Of a DNA stretch of 39,498 bases, positions 8,225-17,894 are shown piece after piece. Under the pieces are notes generated by a model. The model did no database searches and had not been told where the DNA came from. It saw only the letters and a list, made by a program, of their open reading frames with translations. Within the stretch, counting starts at the first letter, position 1. Every line of letters begins with the position of its first letter. Origin of the DNA: Bryobacterales bacterium (lineage in GTDB: Bacteria > Acidobacteriota > Terriglobia > Bryobacterales > Bryobacteraceae); NCBI GenBank assembly GCA_003167495.1, contig PMSX01000185.1, positions 1-39,498 of the forward strand. Direction: 5' to 3'. Position numbers and translations under genes: made by a program.

Positions 8225-8593
8225 ACCCGGCTGGCGGAAGCCAATCCAGAACGCGTCGCGATGAAACGCCAGCAGATGGACCAAGTGCCGTATTTGCTCG
8301 ATGTTCGACCCGAGAAAATCATGCATGCTTTCAAGTCGTACTCGAGACGCAACTTGAAGCGTCTGGGGGTCGAGGAGCCGGATCGAAAGCGTTGGGCGCG
8401 CCATGGCAGTACATTCTGGTTGTGGAAAGACGAAGATCTCGAGAAAGCCATCTGCTACGCCGTCTCGGGGCAAGGCGAAGCCATGGAAGTTCACCGGGCA
8501 GAGTTGGCTGACCTGACGCGCCATTTGTTTTTGGGCGGCGCTACATTAATAAATGCACCACCACCGCGCCTTTATGTCAGCCGAGCCCAGTAA
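8225..8593 (+). pseudogene. Fragment of an IS200/REP-associated (Y1/RAYT-type) transposase
   Basis: An open frame of about 120 codons. Residues encoded near 8306-8500 match the C-terminal part of small Y1/REP-associated transposases: MHAFKSYSRRNLKRLG, then RKRWARHGSTFWLW and AVSGQGEAMEV. The upstream catalytic HUH region expected in a protein of about 150-230 residues is missing: the frame is closed by a TGA at 8222, and no matching N-terminal part is seen in the other frames. A remnant of a transposon insertion is therefore the best reading. A start at ATG 8261 is possible but would give an inactive protein. It lies just upstream of ppk. Confidence 0.55.
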
Positions 8594-10679
8594 ATTATCC
8601 GCCATCGCCCGTCGCGAACTTGCCAGTTCCCCCCGGCTAGATTCGCCCGACCTCTATCTGAATCCCCATCTGGGGTTGCTCGCATTTCAAAGGCGCGTGT
8701 TAGAAGAGGCCCAGGACAAAAACACTCCGTTGCTCGAACGCATCAAGTTCATTTCGATCTTGTCGTCGAATATCGATGAGTTCTTTATGGTCCGGGTCGC
8801 CAATTTGTGGCAGCAGTTAGAAACGCGCACTACGGAAATTGGCATCGACGGCCGCTCGCCCTTGGAGCAGCTAGAACTGATTCGCGTCGAAATCACCAAT
8901 TTGACGACTGAGATTTACCGTCTCTGGCACGACGAGATCATGCCTGAGCTGAACAGCGCCGGCATCAGAATTTTAAAGCTCGATGAACTGAGTACCCAGA
9001 ACAGAATTTTCGTCGACGACTATTTTGCGCGCGAAGTCTATCCCGTTCTCACGCCTCTCGCCGTGGACCAAGGCCGGCCCTTTCCGCACATTTCGAATTT
9101 AAGCCTCAACATTGGCGCGTCGGTAACTAACGGCGACGGCGTGGAACGGTTTGCGCGTATCAAAGTGCCGGGGACGTTGCCGCAACTTCTGGCGCTGCCC
9201 GCCGGCGAACCGCACGAATTATCGTTCGTCTGGCTCGAACAGGTGATCATCGCCAATTTAGGCATGCTCTTTCCCGACATGGAAATTGTGAAGGCGGATG
9301 TCTTCCATGTCACGCGCGACGCCGAATTGGCGATTCAGGAGCTTGAAACGGAAGACCTGCTCGAATCGATTCAGGAAGCCGTTTGGCGGCGGCGTTTTCG
9401 CGATGCAGTGAGGCTGCAGGTGGAATCCGGCATGCCTCAGAAACTGGTCGATCTGCTCACCAGCAATCTGGAACTCGATCAGAACGACGTTTACCGGGTG
9501 GATGGCCCAGTCGATATTGGCCGCGTGAAAGCGCTCTTGAACATCGACCGCCCGGCATTAAACGACAAGCCCTTCATGCCGTCGACACCGAAGGGGTTTG
9601 GCGGTCCCAGAGGTGAGATTTTCAAGACAATCCAGGAGGGCGATGTGCTGGTGCATCATCCCTTCGAATCGTTCCAACCGGTGGTGGATTTCTTGCGCGC
9701 GGCCGCGGATGATCCGGACGTGTTGGCCATCAAAATGACGCTCTACCGCGTAGGCCGCAACTCGCCCATCGTGGAGGCGCTGCTCGATGCCATCCAAAAC
9801 GGCAAACAAGTGGCTGTTCTGGTTGAGCTGAAAGCGCGTTTCGACGAAGAAAGCAATATTGAGTGGGCCCAGAAGCTGGAACGCGAAGGCGTACATGTGG
9901 TTTACGGGCTGCCGAACGTGAAAGTGCATTGCAAAATGGCGATGGTGGTGCGGCGCGAAGGGGAAAGAATTCGCCGCTACCTTCATCTAGGCACGGGCAA
10001 CTACAATCCTGGAACGGCGCGCGCTTATACCGATTTAGGCCTGTTCACTTGCAACGAGGAAATCGGCGCCGATGTCAGTGATTTGTTCAATCATCTAACG
10101 GGCTATTCCGCGAAGAAAGCGTATCGCAAACTCCTGGTGGCCCCCCACAGCATTCGCAGCGGCTTGGAAAAGCTGATCCGCGCGGAGATGGAACGCCAAA
10201 CCCAGCATGGCGACGGTCACATTATCTTCAAAATGAATGCGCTTGAAGACGCGGGCATGATCCGTTTGCTTTATGAAGCTTCGCGCGCCGGCGTGAGTAT
10301 CGACCTGATCATACGAGGCGTCTGCTCCCTTCGGCCTGGCGTACCCGGTGTGAGTGATAACATCCGCGTGCGCAGCATCATCGGTCGATTTCTAGAGCAT
10401 AGCCGGATTTTTTATTTCCACAATGGTGGTGAAGAAAGAGTCTATATCGGCAGTGCGGATTTGATGCCGCGCAATTTGAATCGCCGGGTGGAAGTTCTGT
10501 TCCCGATCGAGAACGCCCGCATGTTGCGCCGTATACGCGACAAGATTCTCGAAAAGTATCTAGCTGACCATGTGGCGGCACGTATCATGCAGCCCGATGG
10601 CTCGTTTATCAGACAGGCGAATAAGCCAGGCCGGAAAGTGCTTAGTGCGCAGGAGTGGTTCATGAAGCACGAGGCCTGA
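8553..10679 (+). CDS. ppk: Polyphosphate kinase 1
   Basis: Makes and degrades inorganic polyphosphate by reversible transfer of the ATP gamma-phosphate. Of normal length at about 700 residues. The N-terminal domain shows the typical FQRRVLEEA and LSSNIDEFFMVR blocks. The catalytic domains carry the phospho-acceptor region KVHCKMAMV (about residue 458) and HLGTGNYNPGTARAYTD, plus the second active-site histidine in EHSRIFYF (about 615). An in-frame ATG at 8574 (MSAEPSKL) is an equally good start. The sensor kinase gene phoR follows after 16 bases, and the pst genes lie further on, so this is part of a phosphate-related island. Confidence 0.96.
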   Translation: MHHHRAFMSAEPSKLSAIARRELASSPRLDSPDLYLNPHLGLLAFQRRVLEEAQDKNTPLLERIKFISILSSNIDEFFMVRVANLWQQLETRTTEIGIDGRSPLEQLELIRVEITNLTTEIYRLWHDEIMPELNSAGIRILKLDELSTQNRIFVDDYFAREVYPVLTPLAVDQGRPFPHISNLSLNIGASVTNGDGVERFARIKVPGTLPQLLALPAGEPHELSFVWLEQVIIANLGMLFPDMEIVKADVFHVTRDAELAIQELETEDLLESIQEAVWRRRFRDAVRLQVESGMPQKLVDLLTSNLELDQNDVYRVDGPVDIGRVKALLNIDRPALNDKPFMPSTPKGFGGPRGEIFKTIQEGDVLVHHPFESFQPVVDFLRAAADDPDVLAIKMTLYRVGRNSPIVEALLDAIQNGKQVAVLVELKARFDEESNIEWAQKLEREGVHVVYGLPNVKVHCKMAMVVRREGERIRRYLHLGTGNYNPGTARAYTDLGLFTCNEEIGADVSDLFNHLTGYSAKKAYRKLLVAPHSIRSGLEKLIRAEMERQTQHGDGHIIFKMNALEDAGMIRLLYEASRAGVSIDLIIRGVCSLRPGVPGVSDNIRVRSIIGRFLEHSRIFYFHNGGEERVYIGSADLMPRNLNRRVEVLFPIENARMLRRIRDKILEKYLADHVAARIMQPDGSFIRQANKPGRKVLSAQEWFMKHEA

Positions 10680-10695
10680 GGACAGTGCTCTTACA

Positions 10696-12069
10696 ATGCA
10701 GAACACGCTCGCGAAATTGCTGGGAGCTTGGTGCGTCCTTGTTCTTTCCCTGCCGGTCGCCTATTTGTGGCTGAAACCGGGAATCGTCCCGGGGCATGGC
10801 GCGGAAGTGCTGATCAAGCTATTGGTGCTGCTGTCCCTGGTAGGCGCCATTGGGCTGAGTTTTACTTACGCTGTGTCGAAGCGCTGGGCCCAACGCACGG
10901 AACTGCTCGAGAATTTCGTCGATTCGCTGCCAGGCACTCGAACCGAACTGCCGGAAGCGGGACCTGAGGAATTGCAAAGCTTGGCCCGCGCGATGCGGCG
11001 TATGTCGGAGCGCGTCCAGCAACTCGTAGAGAAGGCTAATCTCGAACTGTCGCGCCGCGAAACCATCATGGCTTGCATGGCGGAAGGTGTGTTGGCTGTC
11101 GACAGAAACCTCAGAGTCAACTTTTGCAATTCGGCCTTTGCCGAAGCTTTCAGCACACGCGTGCCGGAAAGCGAAGGTCGCACGTTATATGAGGTTGTCC
11201 GGGAACCCGTGCTACGCGACATTTTGGAACGCGTTACCACTACAGGCAAGCCCGAAAGCGATGTCTTCCGCCTGCCGAGCGCGGCGGGCCGTTGGTTTGA
11301 TGCGCGCACTTTGCCATTGGGCGAAGAAGGGCGGCGCGGCGCCGTGATCACCCTGCACGATATCACCGATATTGAGCGCCAGGAGCAAACGCGTAAGCAG
11401 TTCATAGCCGACGTCTCGCATGAGTTGCGCACTCCCTTGGCGGCGATACGCGGTTACGCCGAAACGCTGTTGGACGGCGGACTGGAAGATCGAGACAACA
11501 ATCGCAAATTCGTCGAGATCATCCTGAGCCACGCCATCCGCCTCAACAATATTGCTTCTGATCTACTGGTGATTTCCGAATTGGATACCAACGCGGTGCC
11601 CGCCGCGCCGCCCGAACGAATCGCCTTGCACGAAGTCGTCGATGCCGCATTCCGTATAGTCGAAAGAGCCGCTGCCGCAAAAGGCATACGCGTTGACCTG
11701 AGTCAGTGCCAGGAATGCTGGGTCTTAGGTTACCGCTTCCGTTTGGAACAAGTGATGGTCAACCTGTTGGACAATGCCGTGAAGTTCAACAAAGCCGACG
11801 GCGAAGTGCTGGTGGAATGTGGCTGCCTAGCCGATGGCCAAGTGCGCATTTCTGTCACCGATACGGGCGTGGGAATTCCCAGCGACGATCTGAAGCGCAT
11901 CTTCGAACGGTTTTACCGTGTAGATAAGGCCCGCAGCCGTCCCGCTGGCGGCACTGGGCTGGGCTTGCCGATTGTTAAGCAAGTGGTGGAGCAGATGGGT
12001 GGCACCGTCAACGTGGAAAGCGTGCTTGGCCGCGGCGCAAAGTTCAGCATTTTACTCAAGGGAGTATGA
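10696..12069 (+). CDS. phoR: Phosphate-regulon sensor histidine kinase PhoR-like
   Basis: A 457-residue membrane histidine kinase. Two hydrophobic segments lie near residues 7-25 and 34-55 with a very short periplasmic loop, as in PhoR. A linker and PAS domain follow (about 115-225: MAEGVLAVDRNLRVNFCNSA). The phospho-acceptor motif is FIADVSHELRTPLAAIRGYA (His near 241). ATP-binding boxes are NLLDNAVKF, DTGVGIP and GTGLGLPIV. Its position next to ppk and upstream of pstSCAB-phoU supports phosphate sensing. The short loop fits sensing through Pst and PhoU rather than a periplasmic ligand. The cognate PhoB response regulator is not in this window. Confidence 0.88.
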   Translation: MQNTLAKLLGAWCVLVLSLPVAYLWLKPGIVPGHGAEVLIKLLVLLSLVGAIGLSFTYAVSKRWAQRTELLENFVDSLPGTRTELPEAGPEELQSLARAMRRMSERVQQLVEKANLELSRRETIMACMAEGVLAVDRNLRVNFCNSAFAEAFSTRVPESEGRTLYEVVREPVLRDILERVTTTGKPESDVFRLPSAAGRWFDARTLPLGEEGRRGAVITLHDITDIERQEQTRKQFIADVSHELRTPLAAIRGYAETLLDGGLEDRDNNRKFVEIILSHAIRLNNIASDLLVISELDTNAVPAAPPERIALHEVVDAAFRIVERAAAAKGIRVDLSQCQECWVLGYRFRLEQVMVNLLDNAVKFNKADGEVLVECGCLADGQVRISVTDTGVGIPSDDLKRIFERFYRVDKARSRPAGGTGLGLPIVKQVVEQMGGTVNVESVLGRGAKFSILLKGV

Positions 12070-12093
12070 GACGCGTTGCGGCAACTGCCCCGT

Positions 12094-12627
12094 TCATGAC
12101 GACTTCAATCTGATGCCATATTCCAACAGCCAAGTCTCGAGCTCCTGCCGTGAAGCCCGCACAAGCCGGCCGCCTGTGAATCGAGGGTCGGCGGAAACTT
12201 CCCGCACGATGAACGAGGGAAGCACCAGGGCGTCAGCCTCCGACGCTGACTCGAATTCCACTTCGGCCAGGATTAAGCCTTCTAATCTGTCTTCGAATAC
12301 GTCAATGCCGAAGGGCGGAACGCTGTAACGAGTCTTATTTAGCTGCTTCGCCGAAAGCTGCGCGAGTATGCAAAATTCGTCCTTGCTGAGATACATGTTT
12401 GTGATGAACCCCTGCTGCGCTCCGCTGGCCGGCGATGGAACTTTTTGGGTCAGCTTGAAGGTGGTGGGACCATTGTCGTCACTCTGCTGTCGCAAGCGCA
12501 AAGCAGTACCGTCGATGTAGCGGTCCGTGATGCGGCGGATTAGGACCACGTTTGCGTTATCGGGGAATTGGTCGAGAAGAAAGCGACGTTCGCGTTCGAC
12601 TCTGCTGTATTTATGCTCTGACCGCAT
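12094..12627 (-). CDS. CYTH-domain (triphosphate tunnel metalloenzyme) protein
   Basis: A 177-residue protein of the CYTH superfamily, beta-barrel enzymes acting on triphosphates (tripolyphosphatase, thiamine triphosphatase, class IV adenylate cyclase). The hallmark ExExK near the N-terminus reads ERERR here, followed by FLL. Further tunnel strands show RYIDGTALRLRQ, TFKLTQK, GIDVFEDRLEGLILAEVEFES and an EVSADPRFTGGRLVR tail. The start is placed at ATG 12627; a TTG at 12645 in the same frame would add six residues. It converges on phoR with a 24-base gap. Proximity to ppk suggests polyphosphate or tripolyphosphate hydrolysis, which is inference. The Lys-to-Arg change in the metal/phosphate motif means activity needs testing. 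Confidence 0.78.
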   Translation of the reverse strand: MRSEHKYSRVERERRFLLDQFPDNANVVLIRRITDRYIDGTALRLRQQSDDNGPTTFKLTQKVPSPASGAQQGFITNMYLSKDEFCILAQLSAKQLNKTRYSVPPFGIDVFEDRLEGLILAEVEFESASEADALVLPSFIVREVSADPRFTGGRLVRASRQELETWLLEYGIRLKSS

Positions 12628-12681
12628 AATCCCATTCTTAGCCAAGGTCCGCCTGCATGACGTTGCTATGCTCAGTCTTTT

Positions 12682-13968
12682 ATGCGATCTCTATTGCTTT
12701 GCCTCTCAGTTCTGTTATCCGCGATTGTTCTCATGGCGCAAGCGCCCGTCACCGTTGTCAAGGCCGCTCGCATGTTCGACGGCAAAGGCGACCACCTGAT
12801 CGTGCCTGGGGTGGTTGTAATCTCCGGCGGCCGCATCCAATCAGTGGGCGGCGCCGCGCCTGCCGGCGCAAAGGTGATCGACCTCGGCGACGCTACTTTG
12901 CTGCCTGGCCTTATCGACGCACACACGCATCTGACCATGGATTTCGACCTCGATTACAATGCCGCGCGCCTGAAAGCGTTAGATCGCACCATTGCGGAGA
13001 GCGCCATTCGCGCCACAGTCAACGCGCGCAAAACGCTGATGGCGGGATTCACCACGGTACGCGACGTAGGTTCGCAAGACTTCCTCGATGTTGGTCTGCG
13101 CAACTCGATCAATGCCGGTCTGGTGCCCGGGCCGCGCATGCTGGTCTCGGTGCACGCTCTGGGGGCAACCGGCGGGCATTGCGACGACGGCGCCGGCTTC
13201 AAATTCGGCCTGCTCAATCACGAATCGGGCCCGGAGGATGGCGTCATCAACTCAGCCGATCAAGCGCGCTTTGCGGTGCGCTGGAACATTAAGTATGGCG
13301 CGGACATCATCAAAACTTGCGCCACCGGGGGCGTGCTCTCACCCACCGACGATGTGGATGTGCCGCAATTAACGGAAGGAGAATTGGAGGCCCTGGTTAC
13401 TGCGGCGCACGAGCTTCGCCGCAAAACGGCCGCGCACGCGCACGGCTCCGAGGGCGCCAAACGCGCTGTGCTGGCGGGCATCGATTCGATTGAACACGGC
13501 ACATTCCTCGATGATGAAACCCTGCGCCTGATGCGCGAAAGAGGTACCTACCTGGTTCCCACCCTTTCCGTGCGTAGCGGAATTGCCGAAGCAAAATTTC
13601 CGCCGTTGGTGAGGGAAAAAGCCGACATGGCGATGAAAGCGCAAGATTCGCTGGTGCGGCGCGCGCTCGCCATTGGCGTGAAAATTGCGCTGGGTACCGA
13701 TGCCGCCGTTTATCCACACGGTGACAACGCTCTGGAATTTGTTCTGATGGCGGCCGACGGTATGCCAACCGCACAAGCTTTGCGCGCCGGCACTTCGACC
13801 GCTGCCGATCTCCTAGGTCTTGCCGGCAAAATCGGCACGCTCGAAGGCGGTAAACTCGCTGATATCGTGGCTGTGCCGGGCAATCCGCTGGAGGACATCA
13901 AAGTAACGCAAAGTGTATTCTTTGTGATGAAAGAGGGTACCGTTTACCGCAACGACAGGGCAAAATAG
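12682..13968 (+). CDS. Secreted amidohydrolase (imidazolonepropionase/Xaa-Pro dipeptidase-like)
   Basis: A 428-residue metal-dependent amidohydrolase. An N-terminal signal peptide is clear (MRSLLLCLSVLLSAIVLMAQ). The metal site is complete: HxH in DAHTHL (about residues 79-81), a probable carboxylated lysine in IIKTCATGG (near 212), histidines in AAHAHG and SIEHG, and the aspartate in LGTDAA. The subgroup contains periplasmic enzymes cleaving dipeptides with C-terminal Pro, Arg or Lys, and many uncharacterised members, so the substrate is uncertain. It is divergent from the CYTH gene, 54 bases apart, and upstream of pstS, but nothing ties it to phosphate metabolism. Confidence 0.85.
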   Translation: MRSLLLCLSVLLSAIVLMAQAPVTVVKAARMFDGKGDHLIVPGVVVISGGRIQSVGGAAPAGAKVIDLGDATLLPGLIDAHTHLTMDFDLDYNAARLKALDRTIAESAIRATVNARKTLMAGFTTVRDVGSQDFLDVGLRNSINAGLVPGPRMLVSVHALGATGGHCDDGAGFKFGLLNHESGPEDGVINSADQARFAVRWNIKYGADIIKTCATGGVLSPTDDVDVPQLTEGELEALVTAAHELRRKTAAHAHGSEGAKRAVLAGIDSIEHGTFLDDETLRLMRERGTYLVPTLSVRSGIAEAKFPPLVREKADMAMKAQDSLVRRALAIGVKIALGTDAAVYPHGDNALEFVLMAADGMPTAQALRAGTSTAADLLGLAGKIGTLEGGKLADIVAVPGNPLEDIKVTQSVFFVMKEGTVYRNDRAK

Positions 13969-14006
13969 GTCGTTTTGAATCAATCGTTTGCAGCAAATTA
14001 ACGCGT

Positions 14007-14039
14007 TTGTAATCTATTTTTCATATTCTATTGATGACA
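14007..14039 (+). promoter_or_regulatory. Possible Pho-box-like direct repeats upstream of pstS
   Basis: Three consecutive 11-base units can be aligned here (TTGTAATCTAT, TTTTCATATTC, TATTGATGACA), resembling the 11-base periodicity of PhoB half-sites of the TGTCATAAAT type. The middle unit is the best match. They lie about 105-135 bases before the pstS start, in an AT-rich stretch. The match is weak and no PhoB gene is in the window, so this is a suggestion only. Confidence 0.28.
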
Positions 14040-14142
14040 CCTTATCGATACTAAGTGAGGTACACACCCAACGTTATTGGCGCAGGGCGTATGGGGTAAT
14101 TCGCCTGCTCCGAAGCGAAGAAACTTCGATAAGGACAAACCG

Positions 14143-15189
14143 ATGAGATCCAATATCTTACGCAGAGTAGCTGGGGTAGCCGCATTCACAATCGCTGCGG
14201 CCATTTTCGCGCTGGCAGCGGATAAACAGCCAATACAGATGACAGGCGCGGGAGCCACATTCCCCGCGCCCATCTACACCAAGTGGTTCAACGAATACCA
14301 ATCGATCGGCAACGCTCAAATTAACTACCAGCCGATTGGTTCAGGCGGCGGGATAAAAGGTGTCACTGAGGGAACAGTAGATTTTGGCGCTAGCGACGCC
14401 ATCCTGACCAAAGCGGAATTTGACGCGTTTAAGGCGAAGAACGAGGGTCATGATTTGCTAACCTTCCCCACGGTTCTTGGCGCCGTTGTTCCCACCTATA
14501 ACATTCCCGGGGTTATGGCTGAATTGAATTTCACGGGACCGCTCCTGGCCCAAATTTTCATGGGCAAAATCACGAAGTGGAATGATCCGGCCATCGCAAA
14601 ACTGAACCCCAGTGTGAAACTGCCCAATTTGGATATACTCGTCGCGCACCGCTCCGATGGCAGCGGCACTACGTTCTGTTTCACCGATTACCTTTCCAAG
14701 GTAAGCCCAGAATGGGAAAAGAGCGTCGGCCGGAATGCCTCTGTGAGCTGGCCAGTGGGCTTGGGCGCGGCAAAGAACGACGGAGTTGCCGGTCTGCTGA
14801 AGATGCAGGCCGGGGCTCTGGGCTATATCGAATATTTTTTCGCCGTCAAGAATCACCTGGCTTATGGCAAGGTGCAGAACAAGGCCGGAGAATTTTTGAA
14901 GGCTGACCTTAAGTCCGTTTCAGAAGCCGCAGCCGCGATGAAAGAATCGGCCGCCGACACGCAGGTTTCGATCACGGATGCAGCGGGAAAAGGTGTTTAT
15001 CCCATTTCCACATTCACTTGGCTGCTGGTGCCCAGTAAGTTTAAGGATGCCGGTAAGGGCGCCGCGATGAAAGGCTTCCTGACGTGGGCCGTGACCAAGG
15101 GGCAGGATCAAGTAGAATCGCTGGATTATGCGCGTCTGCCGAAAGTAATAGCGGAAAAAGTTGAAAAGCGCGTAGCCCTCATTAAATAA
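14143..15189 (+). CDS. pstS: Phosphate ABC transporter substrate-binding protein PstS
   Basis: A 348-residue periplasmic phosphate-binding protein with an N-terminal signal peptide ending near ALAADKQP. Phosphate-site motifs are visible: GAGATFPAPIY, GSGGGIKGVTEGTVDFGASDA, and HRSDGSGTTFCFTDYL. The start is at ATG 14143, which is preceded by AAGGA at a good distance. An upstream in-frame codon at 14077 would add 22 residues before the signal peptide. It is the first gene of the pst operon; pstC begins 5 bases after its stop. Confidence 0.96.
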   Translation: MRSNILRRVAGVAAFTIAAAIFALAADKQPIQMTGAGATFPAPIYTKWFNEYQSIGNAQINYQPIGSGGGIKGVTEGTVDFGASDAILTKAEFDAFKAKNEGHDLLTFPTVLGAVVPTYNIPGVMAELNFTGPLLAQIFMGKITKWNDPAIAKLNPSVKLPNLDILVAHRSDGSGTTFCFTDYLSKVSPEWEKSVGRNASVSWPVGLGAAKNDGVAGLLKMQAGALGYIEYFFAVKNHLAYGKVQNKAGEFLKADLKSVSEAAAAMKESAADTQVSITDAAGKGVYPISTFTWLLVPSKFKDAGKGAAMKGFLTWAVTKGQDQVESLDYARLPKVIAEKVEKRVALIK

Positions 15190-15194
15190 AATTT

Positions 15195-16178
15195 GTGGCC
15201 ACTAGCACGTCATACATCGCCGAGACATTGAATCGCCGTACGAGCCGCGGATTTTTCGCGCGTCTCCGCGGCGGCGACGAAATCGCTTATGCCGTTACGC
15301 TGGCTTGCGCTGTATCCATACTGCTCATTGTCGGCTTAATCGTCTTCGAATTGTGGCATAACTCGCAGGCCACGTTTAAGACGTTTGGGTTCGGTTTTCT
15401 TACCAGCTCGAAATGGGATCCGAACGCTAATAAGTACGGAGCGCTGCCTTTTATTTACGGCACGTGTCTCACGGCATTTCTTGGAATGCTGATTGCCGTG
15501 CCGCTCGGTATCGCAGCCGCTATTTTTTTGGCGGAAATGGCGCCGCCCAAGCTGTCGAATTTTCTCACCTTCTTGATCGAACTGTTGGCCGCGGTGCCGA
15601 GCGTGATTTACGGCCTGATTGGTATTTTCGTTTTGGTGCCGGCCATCAAGACCTACCTGGTTCCCCCTCTGAAGAGCGCCTTTGGCTATTTGCCGATCTT
15701 CGAAGGAACATTTTATGGGTTGAGTTTCTTGTCCGCGGGCATTGTCCTGTCGGTCATGATAGTGCCGTTCATCATTTCGGTTTCGCGTGAAGTCCTGATG
15801 GCCGTGCCGACGGAACAGCGTGAAGCGGCGTTGGCGTTAGGCGCCACAAAGTGGGAAACTACCTGGGACATTGTGTTACCCAATGCGGCTACCGGAATCT
15901 TCGGTTCCGTCTTTCTGGCGTTGGCGCGGGCGTTGGGCGAGACCATGGCGGTTACTATGGTTGTAGGTAATTCGCCCAAGATATCGGCATCGTTGCTGTC
16001 GCCCGGCTATTCCATAGCGGCGGTGATTGCCAACGAATTCGCTGAAGCGAACGGTGATTTGTACATTTCTTCGCTGATCTTCATGGCACTCGTGCTTTTT
16101 GGCCTGACGATCGTAATCAACGCGGTAGCCAGAATTTTCATTATGACCACCCAGCAGAGAGGATCGCAGGCAGCATGA
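15195..16178 (+). CDS. pstC: Phosphate ABC transporter permease PstC
   Basis: A 327-residue inner-membrane permease with about six transmembrane helices. The N-terminus is cytoplasmic and basic. The periplasmic region contains SSKWDPNANKYGALPFIYGT, a PstC hallmark. The ATPase-coupling loop is EALALGATKWETTWDIVLPNA, followed by ALARALGETMAVTMVVGN. The GTG start lies 5 bases after pstS. Its stop overlaps the pstA start by 4 bases (ATGA), indicating coupled translation. It pairs with PstA to form the phosphate channel. Confidence 0.95.
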   Translation: MATSTSYIAETLNRRTSRGFFARLRGGDEIAYAVTLACAVSILLIVGLIVFELWHNSQATFKTFGFGFLTSSKWDPNANKYGALPFIYGTCLTAFLGMLIAVPLGIAAAIFLAEMAPPKLSNFLTFLIELLAAVPSVIYGLIGIFVLVPAIKTYLVPPLKSAFGYLPIFEGTFYGLSFLSAGIVLSVMIVPFIISVSREVLMAVPTEQREAALALGATKWETTWDIVLPNAATGIFGSVFLALARALGETMAVTMVVGNSPKISASLLSPGYSIAAVIANEFAEANGDLYISSLIFMALVLFGLTIVINAVARIFIMTTQQRGSQAA

Positions 16179-17029
16179 TGATGGAAATATCCGCCAAACG
16201 GCGGTTTGTCAATGGCTTCATGCTTACGCTTTCCGGGGTGTGCACCGTGTTGGTAGTGGGCATGCTTTTCTTTATTCTCGGCTACCTTTTATTTCATGGC
16301 GCTTCCTCATTAGATTGGAATTTTTTTACTAAGCTTCCTAAACCTTCCGGCGAAACCGGTGGCGGCATGGCCAATGCCGTTGTCGGCAGCGGTAAAGTGC
16401 TGCTGTTGGCCACCGCGATTGGGGTGCCCATCGGCTTTCTGGCCGGCGTTTTCCTGGCGGAATACAGCGGTAAGACTTTTGCCTTCGCTATTCGTTATGT
16501 GGTTGACCTGCTGAACGGCGTACCGTCAATCGTGATTGGTATCGTCGCTTATGCCCTGGTAGTGCGGCCCATGGGGCACTATTCGGCATTTGCAGGCGGG
16601 ACGGCGCTCGGCATTATGATGATTCCGATTGCGGTTCGAACTACCGAGGAATTCCTGCGCGCGGTACCGAATAGCATTCGCGAAGGCGCCATGGCGCTTG
16701 GCGCGACGAAAGCGAAAACCATTTTTACCGTGGTTATCCCGGCGGCGATCTCGGGTCTGACTTCCGGCATGATGTTAAACTTGGCGCGCGTGGCGGGCGA
16801 GACCGCTCCTCTGCTGTTCACCGCTCTCGGAAACCAATTCTGGAGTAAAGGCTATCTAGCCCCAATCGCTACTCTTCCCGTGATGATTTATAACTACGCT
16901 ATTTCCCCGGAAGAAGATCTGCACCAACAAGCTTGGGCGGCCGGATTTGTACTATTGGCTCTGGTGCTGATTATAAATGTGACGGCCCGGCTCATCATCG
17001 CCCGAGGGCCGGCGGCGCAAAGGAGATAA
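16175..17029 (+). CDS. pstA: Phosphate ABC transporter permease PstA
   Basis: A 284-residue permease partner of PstC with about six membrane helices. Family blocks are GGGMANAVVGSG, VVDLLNGVPSIVIGI, and the coupling loop EGAMALGATKAKTIFTVVIP, then LARVAGETAPLLFTALGNQF. The start codon overlaps the pstC stop. An in-frame ATG at 16178 is also possible. The pstB gene follows three bases after its stop. Confidence 0.95.
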   Translation: MMMEISAKRRFVNGFMLTLSGVCTVLVVGMLFFILGYLLFHGASSLDWNFFTKLPKPSGETGGGMANAVVGSGKVLLLATAIGVPIGFLAGVFLAEYSGKTFAFAIRYVVDLLNGVPSIVIGIVAYALVVRPMGHYSAFAGGTALGIMMIPIAVRTTEEFLRAVPNSIREGAMALGATKAKTIFTVVIPAAISGLTSGMMLNLARVAGETAPLLFTALGNQFWSKGYLAPIATLPVMIYNYAISPEEDLHQQAWAAGFVLLALVLIINVTARLIIARGPAAQRR

Positions 17030-17032
17030 TTC

Positions 17033-17863
17033 GTGGCAACGCCCCAACAACAACAAACATTGAAGGATAGCGTGAGGGGAGCCAGCGTTAAGGCGGACAC
17101 GGCCAGAGCGGGCGCAAACTTGAAGTTGACGGCGCGGAACATAAACTTTTTCTACGGCCAATTCCAAGCGCTGCAAGACATCAACCTTGATATTCCGACG
17201 AACAAAGTAACAGCTTTTATCGGGCCTTCCGGGTGCGGAAAGTCGACCTTCTTGCGTACGATGAACCGGATGAACGAGACGCTGCGTAATACTCGCGTGG
17301 AAGGCGATCTGAAGCTCGATGGCGAGAACCTGTTTGGCATGGACGTTACAGACGTCCGCCGCCGCGTCGGCATGGTCTTCCAAAAGTCGAATCCATTTCC
17401 CAAAACTATTTTCGATAACGTCGCCTACGGGCTGCGGGTCAACGGCATCAGAAAATACTCTGTGCTGTCAGAAGCAGTGGAACAAAGCCTCAAGCGTGCC
17501 GCACTGTGGAACGAAATAAAAGACAAGTTGCATAAGCCGGCTTCCGCGCTTTCCGGCGGACAACAGCAGCGCTTGTGCATTGCGCGCGCGCTCGCGGTTG
17601 AGCCGGAGGTGCTTCTCCTCGATGAGCCCTGTTCCGCGCTCGACCCCATTGCCACGCTGAAGATCGAAGAATTGTTGTTTCAGATCAAAGACATCACTAC
17701 CATCGTGATTGTCACCCACAACATGCAGCAGGCCGCTCGTTTAGCCGATTTTACGGGCTTCTTTCTCCTGGGTAAATTGATTGAGATCAACGATACAAAG
17801 AGAATTTTTCAAAATCCAGGCAAGAAAGAGACTGAAGACTATGTCACCGGCCGTTTTGGTTGA
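17033..17863 (+). CDS. pstB: Phosphate ABC transporter ATP-binding protein PstB
   Basis: A 276-residue cytoplasmic ATPase driving phosphate import. Walker A is GPSGCGKST, the Q-loop is in [10 protein letters not shown], the signature is [15 protein letters not shown], Walker B is [12 protein letters not shown], and the switch histidine is in [13 protein letters not shown]. The end [11 protein letters not shown] is typical of PstB. The GTG start is supported by AAGGAGA 7 bases upstream. An N-terminal extension of about 30 residues, rich in Gln/Ala/Thr, precedes the ATPase fold. It is fourth in the pst operon. Confidence 0.97.
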   Translation: MATPQQQQTLKDSVRGASVKADTARAGANLKLTARNINFFYGQFQALQDINLDIPTNKVTAFIGPSGCGKSTFLRTMNRMNETLRNTRVEGDLKLDGENLFGMDVTDVRRRVGMVFQKSNPFPKTIFDNVAYGLRVNGIRKYSVLSEAVEQSLKRAALWNEIKDKLHKPASALSGGQQQRLCIARALAVEPEVLLLDEPCSALDPIATLKIEELLFQIKDITTIVIVTHNMQQAARLADFTGFFLLGKLIEINDTKRIFQNPGKKETEDYVTGRFG

Positions 17864-17894
17864 TGCCATTCTTTGAAAAGAGCCCAAGAAAACC

